This document shows positions 15,610 to 23,546 of a stretch of 64,000 bases of DNA, one piece after another. Origin of the DNA: Ravibacter arvi (GTDB taxonomy: Bacteria; Bacteroidota; Bacteroidia; Cytophagales; Spirosomataceae); NCBI RefSeq assembly GCF_039540405.1, contig NZ_BAABEY010000024.1, forward strand, positions 124,001 through 188,000, written 5' to 3'. Each line of letters begins with the position of its first letter. The stretch's first letter is position 1. The notes under the pieces were generated by a model, which was not told the origin of the DNA, did no database searches, and saw only the letters and a list, made by a program, of their open reading frames with translations. The position numbers and the translations under genes are program-made.

Positions 15610-16002
15610 TTAGTACGAGTGGTCAGATGGAGCGGACTGCTTCTCGGGGCTTTTGCCGATGATTTTACTGATCTCGGTGAGACTGATGGGTTTATCAAGA
15701 AAGTAGTTGGCGCCGTTTCGCAACGCCTCTTCTTTCAGGTTGGTCATGGCGCTCATGACCAGGATCTGGGCTTTTTGGGCGATGCGGCGGATATTGCCTA
15801 GTGCCTGTATGCCTTTCCCGTCGGGAAGGTTGTTGTCAAGAATTACCCATTCCGGCTTGATGTCTTTGATATAGTTCAGTCCGTCTTTGAGATTCCTGGC
15901 GATTGTGACGCTCCCCGAATTATGGTTCAAAACTCTCTTTTTAAGATAGTTACCCATCAAAATACCTAATTCCTCCTCATCTTCAATAATTACAATTCTC
16001 AT
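15610..16002 (-). CDS. Stand-alone response regulator (REC domain)
   Basis: The ATG at 16002 starts MRIVIIEDEEELG directly at the receiver fold; an ATG at 16023 adds seven residues and cannot be ruled out. The 130-residue protein is a REC domain only: acidic pair EDEE at 7-10, phosphoacceptor Asp56 in VILDNNLPDG, SAMT as the switch Ser/Thr region, and Lys in YFLDKPIS. There is no output domain, so it acts by protein contact or as a phosphate relay. No histidine kinase gene is adjacent. It is divergent from the YtxH gene. Confidence 0.88.
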   Translation of the reverse strand: MRIVIIEDEEELGILMGNYLKKRVLNHNSGSVTIARNLKDGLNYIKDIKPEWVILDNNLPDGKGIQALGNIRRIAQKAQILVMSAMTNLKEEALRNGANYFLDKPISLTEISKIIGKSPEKQSAPSDHSY

Positions 16003-16081
16003 TGAGTAGCTAAGATTATTCATCAATTCATTAAAATAATCTTGCCACGTTATTCGTATATTACGTATGAGTATATCCAAG

Positions 16082-16098
16082 TGGCATGCGGGATGCCA
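16082..16098. repeat. Inverted repeat in the divergent promoter region
   Basis: TGGCAT and ATGCCA are separated by five bases (GCGGG), 80 bases from the response-regulator start and 99 bases from the YtxH gene start. It could be an operator; no binding protein is suggested. Confidence 0.25.
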
Positions 16099-16196
16099 TT
16101 TCCACAGTATGTAGAAAAGCATACGCGTGAAATCGGCAGAATACCGAATATGTCGCGGCACTAACTATCGAAACGCACATAAAACTTACTAGAATC

Positions 16197-16460
16197 ATGA
16201 TCAATACCAGAGTTTTTTGGGGGATTGTAACAGCGGCGGCAGCCGGAGCAGTAATTGGCCTTTTATTCGCTCCTGACGAGGGCGTAAAGACCCGTAGAAA
16301 AATCAGGAAAACAGCGGAAGGCTGGTCGCATGACGCGTTGGATACCCTTGACAGCAGCAAGAAAAAGGTAGTTGAGGCTGCCCAAAGGCTGAAAGATACC
16401 GCCTATCGGGCGAAGCAGGACGCCAAAGACGCCATTCAGGAAGCTACTGAAAAGGCTTAA
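16197..16460 (+). CDS. YtxH-domain protein
   Basis: An 87-residue protein with one N-terminal membrane segment (VFWGIVTAAAAGAVIGLLFAP) that ends in the typical FAPDEGVKTRRKIRK junction of YtxH/gas-vesicle-like stress proteins. A charged, amphipathic helix with many Lys, Ala and Asp residues follows and resembles LEA-type helices. These small proteins are commonly induced by general stress and sit at the inner membrane; the molecular role is not known. It has its own terminator. Confidence 0.85.
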   Translation: MINTRVFWGIVTAAAAGAVIGLLFAPDEGVKTRRKIRKTAEGWSHDALDTLDSSKKKVVEAAQRLKDTAYRAKQDAKDAIQEATEKA

Positions 16461-16483
16461 CGATCCTGGAAATCTTGTAAGCA

Positions 16484-16511
16484 CCCGGGCGAAAAACGCC
16501 CGGGTTTTTTA
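16484..16511 (+). terminator. Intrinsic terminator of the YtxH gene
   Basis: CCCGGGCG, five-base loop AAAAA, CGCCCGGG, then six T residues: a classical rho-independent terminator on the plus strand. Confidence 0.9.
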
Positions 16512-16559
16512 TTGGCAAAAATGGAAGGGCTCTTCCGTGAACCCTTAACGGCAAGCCGC

Positions 16560-17423
16560 TTACCTTCTGTACCAGATAATCAGGTCAAAATTTTTGTCGG
16601 ATACGAGGGAGGACCTGTCGTAAGAAGCGCCAACGCCAAATCCTTTGTATAGTTCGGCATCTAATGTTATCACGCTTTTCAACTCATTGACCCGCAGCGC
16701 GTAAGAGGCCCTTATTTTGTCGGCCAGTGCAAACGAAAGTCCGGTATCGATCAAAGTCCTGCGCTCATTGGCCAGCAACACGAACGGAGTCACCGAAAAC
16801 TGTCTGCCTATATACTGCTGGTAGCTTAAATTGATATTGAATTCCCTGTGGTTTTTAAGCAGGGTGGCGCCATCTGCTTCTCCGGTATTGGCAAATACGT
16901 TTTTTACCCCGAGGCCGGCCCTCAACCCCTTGCGTTCATAGGTAACACCCAAATCCAGGTCGGGATTAAACTGCTTTGTCGTCCCGGTTTGACGGTGCGG
17001 GAGCTTGAACTTATCCCAGCGAATAGCGTCAAAATTACCCACCAGGCGTCCGCCGAAACTCACAAACGAGGATTTGCCAATTCTGCTCCGGCGCAGGTAC
17101 CCGAGATAAACGGAATTCCGGTTGAAAAACGAGTAGGCGTCACTTACGTAGGACAGGGTATAGAATGAATTGCTTTTTCCTATTCTCCCGGCATGGCTCA
17201 GCCAGAAATTTGCCGGTTTTTTCCATATATCGGCTTCATTGTCGACGGCTTTGTACTTGGTGTAAATTGCAGCCCGCATGAACTGCATACTGTCTATGGC
17301 TACTGAAGCCGGATTGTAGTACTGCATATCCTGCAGATAAATATTGGGCCGGATCGAATTCTGGGCGCTGATTGCGAGTGGAAACAGGATAGCCGACAGG
17401 AGCAGGGTAAATATCCGCATCAA
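16560..17423 (-). CDS. PorP/SprF-family type IX secretion protein
   Basis: A 287-residue outer-membrane beta-barrel protein with signal peptide (MRIFTLLLSAILFPLAISAQ) and the family N-terminus SIRPNIYLQDMQYYNPAS. The remainder is alternating beta-strand sequence ending in FDLIIWYRR, a C-terminal aromatic-basic barrel end. PorP/SprF proteins take part in type IX secretion or attachment of its cargo and often pair with a specific secreted protein. Here the start overlaps the stop of the preceding lipoprotein esterase by four bases (ATGA), so they are translationally coupled. Confidence 0.85.
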   Translation of the reverse strand: MMRIFTLLLSAILFPLAISAQNSIRPNIYLQDMQYYNPASVAIDSMQFMRAAIYTKYKAVDNEADIWKKPANFWLSHAGRIGKSNSFYTLSYVSDAYSFFNRNSVYLGYLRRSRIGKSSFVSFGGRLVGNFDAIRWDKFKLPHRQTGTTKQFNPDLDLGVTYERKGLRAGLGVKNVFANTGEADGATLLKNHREFNINLSYQQYIGRQFSVTPFVLLANERRTLIDTGLSFALADKIRASYALRVNELKSVITLDAELYKGFGVGASYDRSSLVSDKNFDLIIWYRR

Positions 17424-18613
17424 TTCAGGAGGTTAAATTCATTTAAGGTGTTGGATATGAATTTGCCCAGCTCGCTTATGTGCCCCCCGCCGGGATAGAT
17501 ATACTTTTTTACGTTTCCCCCGGCAGCAGCCAGCCCTTGGTACGCGTCTTCGGTGTTGTAGGAAGGTACCAGTTCGTCGGCATCTCCGTGGTGCAGGAAT
17601 ATTTTCCCGGTCGGTTTCCAGCCCTGGTGAAAAGAATTGTCTGCCAGCGCCTTTTTCAATTCAACATCGGAGCCGTCTGTCCAACGGTTTAAGAAGTATT
17701 CGCTAAACACTTCGCCGGGTTTTTTTGAAGGGGTCAGGATGGAGGCAAACTGGTCGTACACCTGGTAAGTATAAATCTGATCGGTGGGACGCTTCAATGC
17801 GGAGAATTTGTTCAAAGCATACAGTCCCCAGGAGAATATGGGTAACGCTTCGACCTTTTCATCCCTTTTTTTTAATACCGTTTCGGCAAACCGGCTGAAA
17901 TTGTAGGGGCCGGAAAGCCCGGAAGTAGCGATTACTGAAAAGTCGCCGGCATAACTTTCCTGTATGTACTTGTGTGTTGAAAGGGCCGCGCCGGCTCCCT
18001 GCGACCATCCGGTCAGGAACAGGCGATTGTCATAATCCAGGTGTTTCTGCTGCAAAACTTTTTTTACGGCCAGTAACCCATCAATGTTTGACAGGAACAT
18101 TTCCGGGTAGTACACATAGGGATGATCCTTGCCAAGTGTAATCCCGAAGCCGATGTAATCCGGTATAAAGACGGCATATCCTGCGGTAGCCCAGGCGAGA
18201 CCCATATTGCGGACATCCCGGAAATCACTCGTACCGCCGTCATAGAGAGAGGGTGTTATTTTTTCCACGTTCAGCCTGACTGAAGGCAGTTCCGTACCAT
18301 GGCAATACATGATCAGGCGGGTTTTCTCGGCACCCTGGGGCAGTATCAGCAGGCCCCGGCTATCGACAGGCCTGCCGAGGTAAACTGTTCGATAGGTCAC
18401 TGTCTCAAAGCTCACACCATATTGCGCGAAATCGCCCGCAGAGAGCTCCGTTACGCGGCTGACAATTTCATCTTTGGTTAGTGTGCCCCGCTCTTGCGTT
18501 TCAACCAGATCGCCCCGATTATAGTTGCCTGGCGCAATGTCCCTGCCTTTATCGCAGGCAGCTAACAGCAGACAAGTCAAAACGATTGAAGAGTAAATAT
18601 TCCTGCGTTTCAT
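17420..18613 (-). CDS. Lipoprotein alpha/beta-hydrolase (secretory lipase/esterase type)
   Basis: This 397-residue protein has a lipoprotein signal (SSIVLTCLLLAAC, lipobox LAAC, Cys20). The hydrolase core shows GWSQGAGAA with the Ser nucleophile, HHGDADELVP with the acid residue, and GGGHISEL with the His, so the triad is complete. The GDHPYVYY-PEMFLSNIDGL region resembles secretory lipase/prolyl-oligopeptidase-like proteins. It probably hydrolyses esters at the cell surface or in the periplasm. It is the first gene of a two-gene unit with the PorP/SprF-like gene. Confidence 0.82.
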   Translation of the reverse strand: MKRRNIYSSIVLTCLLLAACDKGRDIAPGNYNRGDLVETQERGTLTKDEIVSRVTELSAGDFAQYGVSFETVTYRTVYLGRPVDSRGLLILPQGAEKTRLIMYCHGTELPSVRLNVEKITPSLYDGGTSDFRDVRNMGLAWATAGYAVFIPDYIGFGITLGKDHPYVYYPEMFLSNIDGLLAVKKVLQQKHLDYDNRLFLTGWSQGAGAALSTHKYIQESYAGDFSVIATSGLSGPYNFSRFAETVLKKRDEKVEALPIFSWGLYALNKFSALKRPTDQIYTYQVYDQFASILTPSKKPGEVFSEYFLNRWTDGSDVELKKALADNSFHQGWKPTGKIFLHHGDADELVPSYNTEDAYQGLAAAGGNVKKYIYPGGGHISELGKFISNTLNEFNLLN

Positions 18614-18726
18614 AGAGTCAGCTTAGAAGGTAAAAGTAATCATCACGTTGGGATTGCAGGTAGCGTTGCAAAATAGGGAAAAAGGAGTTACAAGCTGATG
18701 GGGTTTTTTTTTAAATTGAGACTGTG

Positions 18727-18909
18727 TCAAACTCTCCCTGCCACCTTGGTATAGTGAGCAATTGCTGAAACTGGCGCTACCCGATACGCTGCTAAGTATT
18801 TGATCTTGTTCAATATAGACGCGTTGATGCGAATAGCACGCCAGCAGCGGTTATTAAGAAAATATCGGTCGAAGCCTTCCTTCCGAGTCGCTATGACTAC
18901 AGTTGCCAA
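18727..18909 (-). pseudogene. Fragment of a conserved protein (broken gene)
   Basis: Sixty residues, including EGFDRYFLNNRCWRAIRI and KIKYLAAYRVAPVSAIAHY, look like the internal part of a larger conserved bacterial family whose full-length members have the form (F)LxxNxWxAIRI...KIKYIAAYQxxPVSAITHxA. Here the frame stops directly after that motif and has no normal start or flanking domains. I cannot name the family's function. It lies in a stretch with other broken genes. Confidence 0.4.
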
Positions 18910-18920
18910 ATTCGAAACTA

Positions 18921-20022
18921 TCAGTTTGACGTGACAATGCGGACGGATCTCGTTTCACGGTCAGTCATCGCCCGTAAAATTAGGACGGAGACACCTGACT
19001 GACTCACATCAAACACCTGTCGTTCAGAAGACTGATTTACATAAACAGTTCGTTTATGAAGAATTCTGCCCTCAATATCGGTCAGTAGAAATATTACGGA
19101 TTGTCCTGTTGCGTTACTTACTTCGGCAGTAAGGGTATGTCGGGCGGGGTTCCCCAGGACCTTTAGTTGAAAACTGTTTGACGCTCCCGGTTCATTGGCT
19201 GCCAGCCTTGCCGGAGGTGTTGCAGGATGATAGTTGCACATTCCATAGGAAAAAAAATCCCAGCCGTGTGTTCCATCAAAAGCCCCAAAGAGAAGCTTAT
19301 CGCCCAGTACAGTCAATCGAACCGGCAACGCATCTCCGTTCGGGTTCAGGTCTTTTACCAAATTCGTTCCAGCCGCTGTACCGTCAGTCACCCAGAGTTC
19401 CCGACCATGAACCCTATCAGTTCTTTAATCATGACCGTCCCGGCCGTCGTGCCGTCGGATTTCCAGAGTTCGTGATAGTTGCCTGATTGGTCATTAGATA
19501 CAAACAGAATTGTACCATTGACATTCCTCAAAAAGTAGGCGGGTCATGTACGGCATTGTCTGGCTGAATATCTTTAACGAGTACTGTTCCGGCAGTTGTG
19601 CCATCGGTTTTCCAGAGTTCCCTCCCATTGGTATAATTCGACGCAACGAAATACAATGTTTGACCCACAATAAGAAACCCGTTTTGATTGGCGTCTCTGC
19701 CTGGGAGACCGGGTTTGGCGGGCGGGTAAAGTGTTTTTACTTTAACGGTTCCCGCTTCAGTGCCATCGGTTTTCCAAAGTTGCACACCCGAGGTCAATCC
19801 ATTCGCGGCACCAAAATACATGGACCCATTGAATTCTATGGTCGATCGAAACGGCAGATCGAAATCCGTACCGAAGCTTGTCGTGAAGTGCAGACCGTCG
19901 CCGTTCGGATTAATGTCTTTTACTAATTTGACGCATGGATACGGATCAGGGGCTTTAGGCGGAATCAATTCGGTATTTTTTCCTAAGCCAACAAGGAGCA
20001 AGAGCAGAGTGATTGGATTCAT
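18921..20022 (-). pseudogene. Broken exported ELWxTDGT-repeat protein with T9SS-like C-terminus
   Basis: The start at 20022 encodes a signal peptide (MNPITLLLLLVGLG) and repeats with ELWKTDGTTAGTVLVKDI. At about 19528 the frame stops (PPTF then TGA), but one missing T in a T-run restores LRNVNGTILFVSND and another repeat, ELWKSDGTTAGTVMIKEL. A second break near 19400, apparently a deletion within a repeat, precedes HGRELWVTDGTAAGTNLVKDL. The tail (residues PARHTLTAEVSNATGQSVIF onward) is a type IX secretion sorting-type domain. Intact members are large secreted beta-propeller-like surface proteins. With two lesions this copy is probably dead, unless a sequencing error explains the single-base one. 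Confidence 0.75.
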
Positions 20023-20192
20023 AGCCGATTTGAGTAGTGGAATATAAAGATTCCTGGTAATAAGGTAGTTAGGTATTTTTGTTAGTTATCGGCAACTGCT
20101 TTACTTCATTGTATTGCAAGGTCTCAAAGTAGTCCAACAACCGCTGAAGAGAGTCCCACTCCAATAAATATGGATCCGGTATCAAGCTGAGA

Positions 20193-20378
20193 TTATCGCT
20201 TCTCACTGATCCGTTTCCGCATTACCCATAGATCGTTATCGCTAACCCCTTCCATGTGTTGCATGAATTCCAGGTCTTTTTTCGATCTCTTCAAGGGCTT
20301 TTCGTTTTGTGCCGGCACCATGGTAGCGGAGAGTAGCGCGTAGGCCACGAGGAGGGGGAGAGGGTAGCGTTTTTTCGT
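20193..20378 (-). pseudogene. Small exported-protein ORF whose start reads ACG
   Basis: Reading from an ACG at 20378 gives 61 residues with a classic signal peptide, (M)KKRYPLPLLVAYALLSATM, then VPAQNEKPLKRSKKDLEFM and WVMRKRISEKR. No ATG, GTG or TTG lies upstream before an in-frame stop. An ATG at residue 20 would remove the signal. I therefore read it as a small exported protein gene whose ATG has mutated to ACG, consistent with the decayed surroundings. No family recognised. Confidence 0.35.
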
Positions 20379-20464
20379 ATAAGGGATTTTTGGGGCTCTC
20401 TGAGATTATTATCAAAACAAAGATGAAAGCACAGGTGTAATATGCTACCGTGTGCCTTCATTAT

Positions 20465-20845
20465 TTATTGTTTAATGGTTTCCGAACCACATTTGTACGG
20501 TCTTTCCGGTTCTTTTATCGAGGGTGTTCTCCAATTTCTGTCGAATAAATAATCTCCCCACATCCAAAATCGTAAGACGTTTCTTTTTGGATATAACCTA
20601 TAGAGCTTGTGACTAGCATCCGAATTGTTAAACTTAAAAAATTTATATTCATCGGAACGAACTACATATTCTATTGACGACTGCATAGTACAAAACTTAT
20701 AGTCTTGGGTTGCAAACACATACGTCGGTGGAAACATGCCTCCGAAAAAGATCTTAAAAACGTTACCGACTGCTGTAGTATTCGAGAATATAATGAACAA
20801 TACGAAGAAAAATATATACAGGTTTCTCTTTCTCATTTGGCTCAC
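20465..20845 (-). CDS. Hypothetical membrane-anchored protein
   Basis: A 126-residue protein, not recognised. An N-terminal hydrophobic segment (YIFFFVLFIIFSNTTAVGNV) is an anchor or signal; the rest is rich in Tyr, Phe, Lys and Asn. The region is visibly more AT-rich than the housekeeping genes nearby, which hints at foreign origin. Upstream, on the minus strand, TGTCTTTG resembles a -7 box. The start could also be the Met at residue 4. Confidence 0.5.
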   Translation of the reverse strand: MSQMRKRNLYIFFFVLFIIFSNTTAVGNVFKIFFGGMFPPTYVFATQDYKFCTMQSSIEYVVRSDEYKFFKFNNSDASHKLYRLYPKRNVLRFWMWGDYLFDRNWRTPSIKEPERPYKCGSETIKQ

Positions 20846-21071
20846 TTTTTAAGTTCTCATATTTCAAAGACAATTTAGATTTCCTTTTGTAGAAACACCT
20901 AGTGTTTGCTTGTCGATCTCTTTGGGGCTTGATAGGTTATCAAGTTCATGTCCCAACCTCCTTATGCTCCAGGCAGAGTTTGGACCGGATTTTAATAAGT
21001 GCATCAACGCTGTGCTCGGTATGACTGTTGGCTTAATATTGAACAGGTCGGGTCACCCGGGAATAAGTAAA

Positions 21072-22166
21072 TTAAAGCCCAAGCGCTTGTTTCATATCAT
21101 TCTTTATCAAGCCTTCCAGGGTTTCTAGTTCTTGATAAAGCTCATTCACCGATTCACGATCAGAAAATAAAGCCCGATCAAAAGGAGTGGAAATCGATAG
21201 GGTTTTTGAGTAAACGCTATCAATGTGATTTTCTATTTCCGAAGATAACGAAGGGTTGTTTGAATTCGCGCTTACGATATTTACTAATAAATTTAAGCCG
21301 GTATAATTTACTGAGCCGACCTTATGCCCCAAATACACAGCAAGGATTGCATCCATCTCTCCGAGCAAAAGTTCGGCACACTTGTTGCTCCATTTACCGT
21401 CCAATGCATTTACTTGCGGCTGGCCGCCATTGTTAATTCCAAGAGGTCTTCCGACCCTTTCCGACTTAATTAACGAAATGTGTCTTTCCATCTGATTTAC
21501 GAGCACACTGATAGACCCATCGCTGCCCGCCCCATCTGCTTGGATAAATTTATTTACATAATCTTCACCACCAGCACTCCATTTATAAATACCTCTATCA
21601 GCATAATATTTCAGAGACTTGGATAGTGATAGAAGATAATCGCTCCTTCTCCTCCCATGTATTTCATCGGCAAATAACTCTAGTATTGTGGCATTGTCGC
21701 CCTTTGACTGTCCAAACAGGAGATATTCATATGTCTGAATCCCCTTGCAATTTGGATTTAAGCCCTGTATATAGCTGCTATCTATATTTTGCTCGATATT
21801 GTTTAAGATTTTTTTTACCTCTAGCGTATCGGGTGTCCCGTATATTCCGTCGAAAATGAATTGAGAATTGGCGGGATTTGACTCGAACAACGATATTCTT
21901 TTCCAGGAGATTGCGCACTGAAGCCACACTTCTTTTAGCCTATTGAGCTTGCGATGATCAGTGGTATTATCGGCAAACGCGGCGGTTTCAGCAATGAGGC
22001 CGTTGACTGAATTTTGAAAGTCAACGTAACTAGGTGTAATGACGTTATATCCAATCGCAGCCAGTGCTTTTCGACGATCTGAAATACTTATTGGCTCCAC
22101 AGGATCATCTTTACAAGAGAAAAAGAAAAGCACAATAAGTGTTGATATTTGGTAAATTATCTTCAT
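21072..22166 (-). CDS. Imelysin-like lipoprotein (M75 / EfeO-related)
   Basis: This 364-residue protein has a lipoprotein signal (IYQISTLIVLFFFSC, lipobox FFSC). The body is helical with imelysin-family landmarks: LKEVWLQCAISWKRISLFE early, and GIQTYEYLLFG, the position of the family motif GxHxxExxLFG. The His is replaced by Gln here and the Glu by Tyr-Glu spacing, so classical metal binding may be altered. Imelysin-like lipoproteins are periplasmic and mostly linked to iron uptake; no iron gene is next to it. It is divergent from the lipoprotein gene at 22327. The coding region is AT-rich. Confidence 0.8.
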   Translation of the reverse strand: MKIIYQISTLIVLFFFSCKDDPVEPISISDRRKALAAIGYNVITPSYVDFQNSVNGLIAETAAFADNTTDHRKLNRLKEVWLQCAISWKRISLFESNPANSQFIFDGIYGTPDTLEVKKILNNIEQNIDSSYIQGLNPNCKGIQTYEYLLFGQSKGDNATILELFADEIHGRRRSDYLLSLSKSLKYYADRGIYKWSAGGEDYVNKFIQADGAGSDGSISVLVNQMERHISLIKSERVGRPLGINNGGQPQVNALDGKWSNKCAELLLGEMDAILAVYLGHKVGSVNYTGLNLLVNIVSANSNNPSLSSEIENHIDSVYSKTLSISTPFDRALFSDRESVNELYQELETLEGLIKNDMKQALGL

Positions 22167-22326
22167 CTTGATTATCTAAATGTTAATAGTATTTTGACTT
22201 TCCTATCGAAGTAGTTGACTACCGGTTAGTAACATTTCATAAATATTTTTTTGAGATTATAATTAAGGATCCTACATTTGAACGATTACGCATACTGTAT
22301 TATTTCTCAATATCTAACTTTATATC

Positions 22327-22968
22327 ATGAAACACATTCTAGTACTTCTGCTTCTCTCAACTTCATTGATGTTTCTCGGTTGCGAAAAAGATCAATTGGA
22401 ATCTCCCAAAGCCTCAGTTGAGGGGGATAAACTTACCAACAAAAAAAATAGAGAGGCACGGATGGGACCCGGATTTTCTTGGGAATTGGAAACGACAAAT
22501 CACAATGTCCCTGCTGAATATAACGACACGGGTACATCCCGTCAATATTATTTGAAAGGTTCGCAGTCGTACACCAGGACTATTACACTAAAAGTTACGA
22601 AAACATCTGCGACAACTCCAGATTCTCTTAAATTCCATGTCTATGAACCATTGCACTCCTGCATAATACTGTCCTCGGTTTCAGCTTCCATGGGAACAGC
22701 CACATACAAGACATGGGGTGAACACCATAGTGGATTTTACTATGAGTATAAGGGGTATGAATGGAAAATTCCTGTTAGTACCATGAATTCAAGTCCGATA
22801 GGTACAACTGCAACATTCGTTTTTACCGCAAGGAGCCCGCATGGAATCTCAGGATCGTGTATTGAGGGATCGGTTACTGCTAAGATGAATTTCCCGGCAA
22901 ATATCCCATCATCTTACAATTTCTGGGATGGAGACTATATGCCGTTCTTGATTAATCCTAGTATTTGA
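22327..22968 (+). CDS. Hypothetical lipoprotein
   Basis: A 213-residue lipoprotein (MKHILVLLLLSTSLMFLGC, Cys19) that I cannot place in a family. The mature part is Ser/Thr/Tyr-rich with alternating residues typical of beta-sandwich domains, and it has a Cys pair (HSCIILSS and GSCIEGS) that may form a disulfide. It is divergent from the imelysin-like gene with 160 bases of AT-rich sequence between, in which I see no clear promoter. A hairpin follows about 160 bases downstream. Confidence 0.6.
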   Translation: MKHILVLLLLSTSLMFLGCEKDQLESPKASVEGDKLTNKKNREARMGPGFSWELETTNHNVPAEYNDTGTSRQYYLKGSQSYTRTITLKVTKTSATTPDSLKFHVYEPLHSCIILSSVSASMGTATYKTWGEHHSGFYYEYKGYEWKIPVSTMNSSPIGTTATFVFTARSPHGISGSCIEGSVTAKMNFPANIPSSYNFWDGDYMPFLINPSI

Positions 22969-23274
22969 TAATTTGGATGCTGTAAAGTCGATTTTTTGTT
23001 AAAATATTCGAAAAGGTCTGGTTGGAGCTTTTCGCCATTAAAAACCTTTTCCCTTGTAGAATCCTTTATTGGTGCCTATTGTTTAACCCTGAGATAATCT
23101 GTGACTTCAACCTAAAATATGGTATGCGTAGTAAAGCACCTGGTTTCCAAACGGCGGCCAGGTGTTTTACTATACCTATTATACTTATGTGATAAAGCAG
23201 GCCTTTCCCGCAAAAAAGTCAACAGACTAAATTGAATGATTATATCCAAAAACTACTGTGAAAATAGCCTCTTT
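22969..23274. other. Gene-free region with one strong hairpin
   Basis: I see no gene here on either strand. The only structure is the inverted repeat at 23129-23172. The rest is unstructured AT-rich sequence between the lipoprotein gene and the tRNA terminator. Confidence 0.6.
23129..23172 (+). terminator. Inverted repeat, probable terminator
   Basis: TAGTAAAGCACCTGG pairs with CCAGGTGTTTTACTA over 15 bp with one G-T wobble; the loop is 14 bases. It lies 160 bases downstream of the lipoprotein stop. There is no good T-run, so it could equally be a small mobile stem-loop. Confidence 0.4.
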
Positions 23275-23313
23275 CAACAAAAAAGCACTTAGCTTTTGTT
23301 GCTAAGTGCTTGA
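23275..23313 (-). terminator. Intrinsic terminator of the tRNA gene
   Basis: On the minus strand AAGCACTTAGC, a 7-base loop and GCTAAGTGCTT are followed by a run of T (TTTTTTGTTG). The stem starts 10 bases after the tRNA 3' end. Confidence 0.9.
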
Positions 23314-23321
23314 TTCTGAAG

Positions 23322-23395
23322 TGGGCCCACCAGGGCTCGAACCTGGGACCACCTGATTATGAGTCAGGTGCTCTAACCGACTGAGCTATAGGCCC
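23322..23395 (-). tRNA. tRNA with anticodon CAU (tRNA-Ile2 or elongator tRNA-Met)
   Basis: The 74-base cloverleaf is complete: acceptor GGGCCTA/TGGGCCC with discriminator A, D arm AGCTCAGTCGGTTAGAGC, anticodon loop CTCATAA, T arm GGTTCGAGCC. CCA is not encoded. The CAU anticodon can be Met or, after lysidine modification by TilS, Ile reading AUA. The G-C-rich acceptor beginning GGGCC is like tRNA-Ile2 forms, but this cannot be settled by eye. An initiator tRNA is unlikely, since the first pair is G-C. Confidence 0.92.
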
Positions 23396-23522
23396 GATGC
23401 GCTAATTTACGGATTTTTCGCTCCGTCTCCCACGCGCATTGCGATTGGGAGTGCAAAAATACTTACTGATTTCTTTTAAGCAAATATGTACGCCAGAATA
23501 GTTCGAGATTTATTGCGATTGT

Positions 23523-23530
23523 TATTTTTG
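23523..23530 (+). promoter_or_regulatory. Candidate -7 promoter element for the HD-domain gene
   Basis: TATTTTTG fits TAnnTTTG exactly and lies 16 bases before the TTG start codon. No convincing -33 element is seen, and the leader would be only about 10 bases. Confidence 0.3.
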
Positions 23531-23546
23531 TGAAAAGTCAGACCTA

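Noticed and set aside
15505..15801. 98-codon plus-strand ORF near the response regulator
   Set aside because: It lies opposite the response-regulator coding end and shows no recognised motif; the REC domain on the minus strand is clear.
20910..21128. 72-codon plus-strand ORF between the orphan gene and the imelysin gene
   Set aside because: It overlaps the imelysin stop, has no recognisable features and its composition does not look coding; the antisense frame is equally featureless.
23322..23395. Phage or island attachment site in the tRNA
   Set aside because: No second copy of the tRNA 3' end and no integrase gene was found in the window, so an att site is not claimed.
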